Source of the DNA: Endomychus coccineus
Taxonomy: Eukaryota; Arthropoda; Insecta; Coleoptera; Endomychidae
Length of the DNA stretch: 64,000 nt
Assembly: GCA_958510875.1 (NCBI GenBank)
Contig: OY294067.1
Span: forward strand, 105,754,010 to 105,818,009
Reading direction: 5' to 3'
Both the position numbers and the translations under genes were made by a program. The notes under the pieces are model-generated. The model searched no databases, was not told the origin of the DNA, and saw only the letters and a list, made by a program, of their open reading frames with translations. Positions 54,140 to 64,000 of the stretch are shown here, piece after piece. Numbering within the stretch: position 1 is the stretch's first letter; every line of letters begins with the position of its first letter.

Positions 54140-54450
54140 GTGCCAACAAACCGTTTCTATAGTAACGACACACAAAGACCACTGGATGCTGTGAAATTAT
54201 ATTGGAAGTATTAATTTTTAATATATTTCAGACGATGTAAATTCACATTCACAGTTGTACAAAAAATGTTGTTTGTGTTTTGTGTATAAAATTCATGTTT
54301 TCATGGCACATTCGAGAGAATTTTTGGCCTCGACCAATTAACACTCTCATGTGTCATTAAAAGAACACTCATTTTACGCACTTAATAAAAAAATAACTAT
54401 TTGCTTAGAATTAATATCTTCATCGCCCATTTCAGATTGGCCACTCAAAA
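54140..54450. repeat. hAT-like subregion repeated at 56300-56480
   Basis: Blocks such as AACCGTTTCTATAGT, ATGCTGTGAAATT, ACAGTTGTACAAAAAA, GTTGTTTGT and ACGCACTTAATA recur in the same order at 56300-56480. The 56.3-kb DNA is therefore a diverged copy of part of the element at 50792-54813. Confidence 0.65.
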
Positions 54451-54821
54451 CAGAAACACCCTAACCCTGTTTATTCAAGAGATTTATATTGTTTTTTTCC
54501 TGAGACTGAGTTATGGTTTACGTTCCTTTGTTTATGTGATACATGGGGAGATTGAAAAAGTATTGTTTTTTATTTTTTAAATAAATCTTAAAAAATATTG
54601 CAGTGTGATAAATTGATTCAGTCGTATTATTTACTTATAACAAAATGTAATTTAAAAAGTAATTCAAAATTCCTTTTCTCCGAACGTAAGTAATGTATAA
54701 TCTAATTACATTTGTTTGTAAAGGGAAGATTCCTTCTGTAAGTTCATTACATTTTCCTCAAATGTAATGTGTTATGTAATGATTACTTTGAAAAGTAATT
54801 CCATCCAGCTCTGACTCCAAA

Positions 54822-55310
54822 CCATTACCCCTCGTGTAAGGAATGTCTGGTGTTGTACAACAAACTGTAAATTCTGACTTTTCCACGTAACCGCCAAGCC
54901 TTCCAAGTCCATCATGGGTTTAAACACAGAACCTGGACTTGACACAGAATACCACCTTGATTCCATTCCTGGCCCCAGTTTGCTCGATCATTGCACCACT
55001 CTCAATAGACGAGCACGATGTATCAGTTAATGGTAGGCACCGAAATTCATGAACGAAACGCAAAAGATCTTATTCTGTGATAAACAGGTGTCATGGAAAT
55101 TCTACCACCGTCATTTGCAATGGCTCTAGTAGTGAAAAACGTGTCCCATAGAGCCGCAATTCTTCAAGGTGTCGGTCTTCCACTGCTGTGGTTCTTCGTG
55201 GACGACCATATCCGTGTAAGCGTTCTTTACACCACGTGGAGAACCAAACCTTGAAACACTATGGCCGACTTCTCGCATACCAATAATCCGGCCTATTTAG
55301 AAGTCACTTA
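54822..55310 (-). pseudogene. Tc1-like transposase, N-terminal half
   Basis: On the minus strand, remnants of a Tc1-like DNA-binding region are readable near 55170-55290 (GHSVSRFGSP, VHEEPQQWKTDTLKN). They are followed by catalytic-domain sequence with FKPMMDLEGLAVTW, QNLQFVVQHQTFLT and RGVMVW at the hAT junction. GVMVW followed by G or S is a strong Tc1 signature. The matching C-terminal half is at 50380-50783. Several frameshifts. Confidence 0.7.
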
Positions 55311-55739
55311 ACTAGCTTCCCCGACGTGTCAGCATCTTTTGAGTCGTTCAAAATATTCGACATGTGAATTAGTAAGTCCAGATAACTAATAAATAACTTT
55401 GTAGTTTCTGATAATGTGAAATGATAAAGGACAAAAGAGTATAATAATATTTGAAAAAAAATCCACATTGAATCATTTCCTACACCCATCACGAAATCTC
55501 CAAAACTGTAAAGCAGACCGACTTGAAATTTGTCTTATAAAACGTAGGCACCCGCTTAGAACAGATTTTTCGAAACTCAATCCCAAACGGCGTAAAAGGG
55601 TTACGATATATTTTGAACTTTTTGACAGCTGATATAATCACGTGACAGACGATTGCATATATTGTTGGTTCAAATCACAGTTCAGACATAAGGTCTATGG
55701 TTCAGATATTGTCTATGCCACACAACACATAATCCTTCA

Positions 55740-55882
55740 ACAAGACAGATAGCTGATATATCGACAGTCCAATAATGACCATTCGACTGTCTGTGACAGA
55801 CAACATAACCCCTCAACAAGATAGATAACGTTTACATGACAGACAGCTGATATATCGACAGTCCAATAATGACCATTCCATA
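55740..55882. repeat. Direct repeat, about 100-bp period
   Basis: AGCTGATATATCGACAGTCC plus AATAATGACCATTC occurs at about 55751 and again at about 55847. Both are preceded by ACAAGA(C/T)AGATA or GACAGAC variants. The unit is short and imperfect. Confidence 0.8.
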
Positions 55883-56299
55883 ACATATTATATTCCTGTC
55901 AATTCAAATAAGCTTTCACATGACATAAAGTATAAATTTACGTGTTACCACGCCTTTAGCTGTTTTCAGTCATTTGAAATTTGCATTAAGTCTTGGGGAA
56001 ATATATCGGTACGACGAGGCTACATTATACAGGTGGCCCCGTTCTGCAAAAGGTGAAAATGTTCGAAAAACATGTTACGCCAGCCAGATTAGGAAAATTT
56101 AATTAATGTTATTTTTATTGACTTTTTAAAATTAGATTAGTGAAAATTTAATTAACAGTTATTTTTAATCAGAATTTAAAATTTTTTTTGTTGGCAACGG
56201 TTATTCACATGTTTTAATTAAAAACGTGGTCGCGGCGCTTAAAACATCAAATCTGTCGTAGTATAAAAGCATTTTTTGTACAACTGTAAAAAAAAATAT

Positions 56300-56480
56300 T
56301 CTTTTTTTCACTGCAACTAACCGTTTCTATAGTTAACTTTAATGCTGTGAAATTGTATAGAGTATTTATTAGTCATTATTTATCCGATTCATTCAAAGTT
56401 ACAGTTATACAAAAAACGTTGTTTGTATTCCGTTTGTGGATTTCACGCACTTAATACAAAAATAACTATTATCGCCGACA
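56300..56480. repeat. Diverged copy of the 54140-54450 subregion
   Basis: Same block order as 54140-54450. The piggyBac at 56553 lies just downstream, probably inserted into or beside this older hAT fragment. Confidence 0.6.
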
Positions 56481-56552
56481 GACCAATTTTTATGGATAAA
56501 AGGAATCTCAAAGATAATTTGAGAAAAAATAGTGATGGAAGTTTGACCTTAA

Positions 56553-58676
56553 CCTCTTCAAGGACAAATTATTATTTCGATGAAAAAAAAGTCGAAAATT
56601 TTTCTATGCTATAATATAAACGTTATAATGAATGTAAAAATAATTTTAAAAATCCATTGTCAAATTTGAAATTTGTAAACTCAAAAAAAGAAACGTACAC
56701 ATATGTTGCCAACGGGCAGATGATCTATTGATGAAAAGACTCCATACATTCAGGACAGACACTTTCCTGACACTGCTTGCATCTGTACCTTGTTCTGCGA
56801 TTGCAATTTTTATCATGACATCGTGGTGGATTTTTGTAATCCATTTTCATAGAGTAGTGTCCTACTCCATTCAAGCGGACTTCAGGTGCAAATTCAATTC
56901 AATCAGAGTTGAAGCGATAGATGCTTTGAATTCCAGTAGAGGCATCTTAAATCCTCTGACTTTTCTGAATAATAACCAAGCATTTATTATTGCTACATTC
57001 ATAAAATGAAAAACAATCCTCAGATAGCACTTCTTGTTTTTGAGAGCATGTGGATAATGGGCAATCATTCTATCTGCTAAATCTACGCCACCCATAAACC
57101 GATTATACTGAATAACAGCCTGTGGCCTTTGAACCTCAATATAGGTCTTCGTTTTCCTATCCCATCTTCTTAAAACATCTTGAGGATCCTTCCCAGCAAA
57201 AGACGAAATCATATGCACAAGATTGTTGTCTGCCCATCGCAAAACTGTAATGTTGTCTGAAGATGTTGCCATGGAAGACGAACCTCTACCTTTCTTCTGT
57301 AGCGTCTTACCATCCGTTAGTTTTTTGCATGCTTCGTGGATCCTATTGGCCCTAACCGTTCCAACTATATGAATATCTGCATTCTTCAGATAGGTGACTG
57401 TTGGTATGGAAGTGAAAAGATTGTCCAAAAATATTTTGTGATTGAGACCTGCTAATTCTGAACATAGCCTCACCACTGTATCACCAATAATACCCAATTC
57501 TGATTTATTTTGATTCTTTGAAGATTGGTAAATTTCAAATTTTGACACATATCCATCTGCCGAAGCTCGTACCCACACTTTGAATCCCCATTTCTTTGGT
57601 TTGGACTTGATAAAGATCTTGTTTCTGCTTCTTCCTTTGAACGGAATTATCATTTCATCAATAGCCATATATTCAGTTGGTGTAGCAGCATCAGCAAATG
57701 TTCTACGCAGAATATCGAGGAAGGGTCGTATTTTTATAAATGCATCCTCATTATTTTCAGGAATATCCTCATTATTGATGAAGTGCAAGTACTTTTTTAT
57801 TTCCTCATATCTTTTTAGAGGCATAGTGTTGGCAATTAGATCGAAACTCAGTCCTCGAACGGATGACCAATACATCCTATAAGCTGGATATTTTATGTAT
57901 GTCATTATAATATTGATGGCAAAAAATTGTTTCATTTCAGCAACACTAACTGAAAAAGAATGTTTTCCAGATTGAACAGCGTAACGAATAGTTTCTATAG
58001 TAGTCAAATTGAAAATTTCTTCTGGGAATAATTTCATGAAGAACGAATATGGAGTATCTCCATTTATATTGACTTGATGGGTACCTCGAAAAATTGGTGG
58101 GTTGTTTGTACTCTCAGTTGAATCGGAAACTTCTTCTATATAACCGCCTTTATTTGGCAATTCGAGTAAGGCATCAAATTCTACTTCTGATTGGTCGTCT
58201 TCGCAAATGTCAATTTCTTCCAAATCTGAATTATTTGGATTTTGCACAGAACCTAGAATGTGCACTTTTTCTTTTTTATTGATATCATCCTGCACAATAT
58301 ACACAAATGTGTACGGTTATTTTCACGTAAATTTATGCAACACACCATAATTTTATTGTTGTTCTTATTATACACCATTAATAATTAGATAATTATTCAG
58401 TACTTACCAATTTTTGTTACACAAATCTACGCGAAATATGAAAAATAAAGCGAGTCGATTTCTTCACATAACCTCAACACAGCGTTCTCGAGCGCGGAGG
58501 AAATTAAAATGCGGTAAAATACCGAAGCAAGCAATTCTGATCTCAATTTCGCTTTGACTTAAGAGAGGGATTGTAGACGGCCACAACGGTTGCCACTGTG
58601 CAGATGGGAACCAAGTCTAAGAATTAATACACCGGTTTTGACGAAATGTACACAAATGTGTTTGTCCTTGAAGAGG
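56553..58676 (-). mobile_element. piggyBac element with TTAA duplication
   Basis: The 16-bp terminal inverted repeats CCTCTTCAAGGACAAA are identical at both ends and flanked by TTAA (56549-56552 and 58677-58680), the diagnostic piggyBac target. Subterminal ACACAAATGTGT motifs occur near the right end (58301-58312 and 58651-58661). The transposase on the minus strand is almost intact. Perfect ends and a near-complete ORF suggest a young insertion. Confidence 0.96.
56725..58304 (-). pseudogene. piggyBac transposase, one frameshift before the zinc-binding tail
   Basis: A 477-codon open frame carries the DDE_Tnp_1_7 domain. D216 is in YMAIDEMIIPFKGR, D294 in IFLDNLFTS and D408 in MGGVDLADRM. The 78-residue gap between the first two equals that of the canonical piggyBac transposase. 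The frame stops at 56871, but a shifted frame from about 56900 supplies the missing C-terminus: a cysteine-rich domain (CHDKNC, YRCKQCQESVCPECMESFH) ending at 56725. One small indel therefore removes the zinc-binding tail. The frame opens with a GTG; the first in-frame ATG is codon 90. A GTAAGT donor near 58400 and a TTGTGCAG acceptor near 58290 suggest a 5' intron, but no in-frame ATG is readable in the upstream exon. Confidence 0.92.
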
Positions 58677-58680
58677 TTAA

Positions 58681-59639
58681 AAGGAAAAAACATTGACACG
58701 GCGCTTAAAAATTAAGTCTGACATCTATCTCATGACTGGAAGCTACGCATTTCAAGTCTGAAAATGTTATTAACAAAAATTTCCAGCCAGATAAGTTTTA
58801 GGTAGGGGATAAGTGAAACTTCACTTTAAAACGAAAACCAAGAAGATTCTATGAAGTGTATTTTGAAAGAAATAATTTATAACAAAAGGTCAGAAGTTAA
58901 TTTTAAAAAAATGTCAGCCAGACATATTTTTCCGAGTACGATATATTATTTACTATAAATTGTGTAAATTTCAACCGGGTGTTTTGAAAAGTGAAGTCAT
59001 TAAAATAGCAATTAACAAATTTTTACTAGTCTTGCGGGCGTAACATGTTTTCAAATGTTTTCCGAACAGTTTGATCTTTTTAATTTGAGGTGTTTGATGG
59101 GGTACCTTTTGTGTGATCGGATCTTGGACTATAAGAGTGATACAGCACTTCAAAGTTTGGTTAGAAAAATCGTTTCTTTATAGTAACTCCCTTACCGCTA
59201 CGGTGATTTTGAGCAAATTTGCTAAAGTACTCCTAAAATTGATACCTTTTTTGGCACTAGAAACAATTTTCCGAATTGTTCAGTGCTGTAAGCTATAGGG
59301 GTGCGGTGTTTCATTTTCACACTCTTATTTTTTATGCCACTGTATATTTTCTTAAAACTGCCAATTTACTTGGGGTCACGTTTTAGGTGAATCATCTTCA
59401 AAACAATTTATCAAAATCTATCAACAATATAATAGGAAAAAATTAATTTTATGTGAAAGACTCATGGCATTTTAATGAGTTAGTGGTTTACTAACGAAGT
59501 TTGGTTTCGGCGACATCTTCACTTCAATTCAGATGCACCAACAAGTTATGAAAAAGGTGTTATAAACAGTCTTACAGATCGCGCTGTTAAATTGTCCCAC
59601 CCAGAAGACCGTCCCAAAAATTTGAAAATTTTTCGTAAT
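58681..59639. other. No recognised feature
   Basis: AT-rich DNA with only short frames. No repeat symmetry noticed. Confidence 0.4.
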
Positions 59640-60841
59640 ACACTGGAAATGAATGGCTACTGATATCCGTCCGTCAAATTAGCTTTGCCGTGCATCGCTA
59701 ATTGGACTCTTAGACTTCGTTGCTTTTCCCCGCTTCTAGCATATTCTCGTTCGTCACCTCCGACTGAATACAAAAGCAATTTCACATATATCGAAATTAG
59801 CCAAATTCACCAGCCAATCAGAACTCGCCATTCTAACTTCAATTTACCAGAAACCTATAAAAGTACGCAAACTTCGCTGCTCTGAAGGAGACCTTTCTGG
59901 ACCTCCGGCTAGCCTAGATCTTCTACATCTTTGCTAGTCTTCTTCGCCGGAACCCGTGGACAGCTCCCGATCCAGCGCTAGGACACCAGACATCTTTACA
60001 CATCATTCTACACCCACGCAGACGTCACTACGCCTGACTAGCGGACCGCGCCGACCTAGCGCAAGCACGACTTCATAGGAACAGCGGCCGGACTCCGACC
60101 AGCGCTAGCGACACTGCAGCACACATCTACACTCGTAACCACATCGCGCGTTGAGCTTTTACAGTCTTCTCAGACTTGGCCAACGCCCTTCAAACACGCA
60201 TTCCATTTCTACGGCCCGTGGCGCTACAACGAGCGGATAACCGACTCCAGGTTACTCTGCCTCGCATCGCAGAAGTAGGACACTTCGCCCCGGCACGTTC
60301 TCCGTCCCCTACGCGTCGCTACGTCCTCTCATACGAGACTAGCACCGAGGTGCGTCAACGGAAACTCCGGCTCACGTTGAGGCTCCTGCTCTCGAGACCC
60401 ACGCGCGTTGCTAGACTGGCATTGCTTTCAACACTTCAACTGTTTGTTTCATTTCACACCCTACCTTATTCCTATCCTAGTGAGTGTAGCTAAGTAAGTG
60501 TAGGAAGTGCAACAACATCGCAGCAGCCTCCGCTAGGACATCACTTCATTTGGTAAGCTTGCCCTCTGTTTCTTCATTACAGGTTATTTCTATTCTCAGG
60601 TCAAACAACAACCTACGCTACGAATACGAAATACTTCCTCTATTACATCGTGATCTTCGAATACGAGATTTTCCACTCTTACATTCTTCAATCCACGCGC
60701 TCTACCACAACTGACCAAGCCGGTGCAGTTGAGATTAAGCTCCGCCCACAAGCGACCTCAACCTCTTGGTATCACTACCCAGAAACATTTTTCAACCCCA
60801 TCATTAAAGAAAGAATAAACAGAATCTATAATGAAACGTCA
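59640..60841 (+). promoter_or_regulatory. GC-rich block with TATA box: promoter/5' leader or long LTR
   Basis: The block stands out by GC content and by C-rich, A/C-biased sequence on the plus strand. CCTATAAAAG at 59854-59863 is a good TATA box, with a possible start about 30 bases on. Downstream there is no ATG-initiated ORF of note; the 60176-60493 frame has no ATG. The pattern fits an LTR or untranslated leader of a retroelement or host gene. No partner LTR or coding region follows before the foldback at 60844. A GTAAG...ACAG pair near 60551-60584 is too close to be a normal intron. Confidence 0.35.
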
Positions 60842-60994
60842 TACAGTGTGTAAACGCCAAATGGAATAAATTCATTATTTCGATTACTGTACATATTTAT
60901 AAAAAATCCCGAAACACGTCAAATTCAAATAACAAATTGACATTCTTCAACGTGAATATGCGACCCCTACCTTTAACCCCCTTCAAATGCCAGG

Positions 60995-62624
60995 CAGTGG
61001 CGGCTCCTCGAAGGAGGCTAAGGAGGCTCAGCCTCCTCACCAATTTATCTTAATGATCATTCTCCATTTTATTTCCTGTTTCTCTGATAATTCTTTAAAT
61101 TTTACAATTAATTCCCCGTTCTCAGTAGTTATTTTTAATCTGGCAACAGTGGCCAGAGGCTAGATTCTCTATATATCTCAAACGCTAAATACGTGTGGTC
61201 AACACAGTTGCCGTTTTCCAAGCAGTTCAATTGCCAGATAGGGTAAGAGAGCGAATATGGCCCCTATATAGGCTAGCTTCTCGTACGGAATCGTCAGTCG
61301 AATGAAATACGATTACTTGCTACCGCCCTTCCGCTAGAAGAATGCGACACGTGTCGTATTCCGTTAGTTCTTGTTTTTGTACAGCGAGGAGAAGTAAGGT
61401 TAAGTAGTTAAGTTATAATTTATCTAATCGGTGAACGTTAAAATGATGAGTGCCTTAGTTGCTGGGTTCTTAGAAAATCCATTTAGTGGATTAACATATG
61501 ATAGAAAAGTGTTTTGTTAAAAATAAACGGCCTTTACCGGATTTGTAAGGATTAGTGGTGACGATGACAGGTATGTTTCAATATCGAAATACACAATAAA
61601 TTATATTGCTTGCTATTTACATATGATACAACTTCATGTTGGGGGCTCTCGGGTTATGATGATTTGAAAAATTTAGCTCGTGGTATAGACAGACATGAAA
61701 AAATCGCAGGAACATATTACATCGAGTATTAAGTTTAAATTAACCGGTAAACAGAATATTGTTAAAGGAGGAAAACATATAATTTGGTAGACAAGAAACT
61801 ACATTATAAACCACTTTTTTTTTGAAATTTTAGATACTATTAAAGGTCAAATTGAGATTCGATTTTCCGATTTACATGAATTGAAGTTTTTCGACTTGAC
61901 GAATAGAAGATTTTTCGAATCTTTTTCAAAAGAGTTTCCCAATACACTTTTAGATAACTTAGTTCTAAAATATAAATTTTTTGATAAAATAGCACTGCAC
62001 AATGAATTATGGGTTATATACCTACTCGGATAAAGATATTTTAGGCCAGTACGACATTCACGCCGATATGATAAAATATATGATAGACAATGATTTGCAA
62101 CAAGTTTTACCTCAGTTTTATAAACTACTTTGTTTGACAGTCACCATTCCTGCCACGTCGGCATCGGTGGAGAGATCATTTTCTACTCTCAAACGAATTA
62201 AAACTTATATGCGAAATACAATGGGCCAAAATCGTTTATACAATGTTAGTTTGATATCTATTGAAAAAGATTTAGTAAAACACTTAAAACAAAATGATAC
62301 ATTTTATGATAATATTATTGATCATTTTTCGCAAACTAAAGACCGTAGAATTCCGTTAATATATAAAAAAAGTTAATAAAAATAAAAAAAAAAACAAAAT
62401 ATGAAAAATTTCAAAAATCCAAAAAAAAAAAACAACAAAATTTTTTGCCAAGAGAAACTCTACACCTCCACGTTGGTTCTTGCTTGGCAACAATTAATTT
62501 TGTCACTGAAGTAGCTGGTACGGTCGCTGTGCAAAGGTTAAATTTATTGGCTGAATAGAGTATATTTTTACAAGAACGTTTTATGTCCAGCCTCCTCTCT
62601 TAAAAAGTTCACGAGCCGCCACTG
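60995..62624 (+). mobile_element. Zinc-finger hAT (ZMYM-like), copy B, perfect 8-bp duplication
   Basis: The ends are CAGTGGCGGCTCCTCGAAGG and the complement of CAGTGGCGGCTCGTGAAC. ATGCCAGG flanks it exactly (60987-60994 and 62625-62632). It is 1630 bp, more deleted than its sibling at 20484-22432, and in the opposite orientation. It lies in the left arm of the foldback at 60844-63411. Confidence 0.96.
61830..62376 (+). pseudogene. hAT transposase C-terminal part, copy B
   Basis: The plus strand reads KGQIEIRFSDLHELKFFDL from about 61845. After a frame change near 62010 comes QVLPQFYKLLCLTVTIPATS, then ASVERSFSTLKRIKTYMR and NRLYNVSLISIEKDLV to the stop at 62376. It is nearly identical to the C-terminus at 20776-21267, differing at only about ten residues over 110. 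The N-terminal half and zinc finger are missing, so it is a non-autonomous copy. Confidence 0.85.
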
Positions 62625-63413
62625 ATGCCAGGTAATACCCCCAATTTTTTAAATGGGAAGTACAGGCTTATGATAAATCGTTTGAAAGGTCTCTTCATTC
62701 TCTATTCAAAAATGTTATCGCTTTCAAGTTTTTTGTAACAATTAAGATGGAATAAAATAAAATTATTTGGTTACCGAAATTCGCTAAAATATACTCAAAA
62801 CTTATTACAATATACTCAATACTTATTTCCCGTTTAGGTCTTCTTAATAAGAAAGTAAGCAAAAACCATAGCAATGTGCTTTTTAGATGGTATCCATCAA
62901 AAACCTGATCTTACATTATTAGATCACGCCTGATATATTCAATAATGTTAGAAGACAGTTTTATTTAAGATTAGGATGTTGCCAAGACGTTCGCGGTGAA
63001 CATTTTGAACATCTACTTCATTGACATTCATAGTTCTTTTTAGTGTTTTACATTTTATTACGTTTTGAATTACATTTTAGTTTTTGATTGTATCGTAGCG
63101 AATTTCGGTAACCACATGATTTTATTTTATTCTATCTCAATTGTTGCAATAAACTTGAAAGCGATAACATTTTTCAATAGAAAATGAAGAGACCTTTCAA
63201 ACGATATATCACAAGCCTATACTTCCCATTTAAAAAGTTTTTAAAAAGTTGGGGGTTGTACCTGTCATTCGAAGGGGTTTGAAGGTAGGGGTCGCATTTT
63301 CACGTTGAAGAATGTCAATTTGTAATTTGAATTTGACGTGTTTCGGGATTTTTTATAAATATGTACAGTAATCGAAATAATGAATTTATTCCATTTGGCG
63401 TTTACACACTATA

Positions 63414-64000
63414 AATAACATTAAGGTAGTTGTCGAGAAAAACGCGTACAGTCAGAAAATTCTGAATTTTTGTATATTTAATAAGGACATGATAATACAA
63501 TTACTATTAAAATTTGAAGTCAATTGACCGTTTCTAACTCAAGATACACTTAATTAAAAATCGGTCCATTAACATGGAGAGTATAGGCACTACATAGAGT
63601 TTGTACCAGTTTATCAGTTTTTATAAGAAACTAACTGTCAGAAATTTTTAAAAAACTAACAGTCACTTAATGTTTGTATTCTGAATTAAAAAAAAAAAAT
63701 AATAAAATATTGACCGTCTCATTGTCAAGAAATATTAATTTCAAGTTCAACAATTTATGAGAAAGTATACGTACTAGCGAGTACGTCTCCATGGGTACAG
63801 TCTTACACAAAAATTATAGCACATTCTGCTACAAGCTCGTGTGCTCTCTGACCGCGCGCATGATACAAGACTTTCTTACAATATTGTACCACGACAACTA
63901 CCTTAAACGGTAATACAGATAATTTTATAACATTACCATACATTCCGGAGACCTCAGAGAAAATTAAGGAAAAAAAAGTATGATATAAATGTTGCACATA
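63414..64000. other. No recognised feature
   Basis: AT-rich DNA with short frames; the minus-strand frame at 63803-63997 shows no known motif. Confidence 0.4.

Larger units (their letters stand above)
50792..54813. mobile_element. hAT-like element splitting a Tc1 element
   Basis: ACTCCAAA precedes its left end (50784-50791) and follows its right end (54814-54821), a perfect 8-bp duplication. The ends are TAGAGCTAATTACATTAC and the complement of CAGAGCTGGATGGAATTAC. Subterminal GTAAT and ATTAC motifs are repeated many times (51550-51660 and 54640-54800). A LINE fragment (50835-51545) and a mariner (52163-54067) lie inside. The short frame at 51946-52149 (minus) could be a scrap of its own coding region. 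No transposase domain was recognised. Confidence 0.82.
60844..63411. mobile_element. Foldback element, TA target, interrupted by a hAT
   Basis: The ends CAGTGTGTAAACGCC and the complement of TAGTGTGTAAACGCC are bordered by TA (60842-60843 and 63412-63413). The left arm runs 60844-60994, is broken by the hAT (60995-62624), and resumes at 62633-62840. The right arm is about 63070-63411. Shared blocks include TAAATTCATTATTTCG, AATCCCGAAACACGTC, AATGGGAAGT and CTTTCAAACGAT. Without the hAT and one target copy the element is about 930 bp. No coding capacity. Confidence 0.92.

Noticed and set aside
60551..60584. GTAAGC...TTACAG as an intron in the GC-rich block
   Set aside because: The spacing of about 33 bases is too short for a spliceable insect intron.
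1..64000. CRISPR arrays, tRNA or rRNA genes, bacterial operons, toxin or defence loci
   Set aside because: No regularly spaced short repeats, cloverleaf or ribosomal sequence was recognised, and the coding content is eukaryotic transposons plus Gpdh. tRNAscan-SE and Infernal runs would settle small RNA genes.

Overview
The window is AT-rich eukaryotic DNA with intron-interrupted coding sequence and a dense, nested transposon load. It is most likely an insect nuclear genome. The insect call rests on the Gpdh exons and on the transposon families (mariner DD41D, zinc-finger hAT, piggyBac, gypsy with an env-like gene). Order or species cannot be fixed from this sequence.

The only host gene I recognise is cytosolic NAD-dependent glycerol-3-phosphate dehydrogenase, on the minus strand. 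It is represented by two exons, 38444-38781 and 36185-36281, which encode the substrate-binding half and the C-terminus. The exons before 38781 were not found, so either the upstream intron covers the rest of the window (over 25 kb) or those exons were missed.

Layout. 0-4.1 kb: a long inverted duplication and two decayed mariner copies. 4.5-12.3 kb: a decayed gypsy-type element with gag, pol and an env-like glycoprotein gene, with a palindromic MITE in its integrase and a hAT element in its 3' LTR. 15.9-18.5 kb: a LINE scrap, a sharp palindrome and a hAT pseudogene with an intron. 18.9-22.8 kb: a second gypsy on the minus strand, its gag split by a zinc-finger hAT. 25-31 kb: several foldback elements, some nested. 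34-36 kb: a second copy of the palindromic MITE. 36-39 kb: Gpdh exons. 39.4-41.7 kb: an apparently intact DD41D mariner with very long terminal inverted repeats. 42.9-43.7 kb: a 270-bp unit in three tandem copies. 45-48 kb: foldbacks and a MITE. 48.2-50.0 kb: a decayed zinc-finger hAT with perfect target duplications. 50.4-55.3 kb: a Tc1-like element split by a hAT, which itself holds a mariner and a LINE fragment. 56.6-58.7 kb: a nearly intact piggyBac. 60.8-63.4 kb: a foldback interrupted by a second copy of the 20.5-kb hAT.

Nothing here resembles a CRISPR array, a bacterial operon or a defence island. The interesting content is transposon architecture: target-site duplications give the order of nested insertions, several unrelated foldback families share a TA target and a size near 0.85-0.93 kb, and the Gpdh stop codon lies inside a consensus splice donor.
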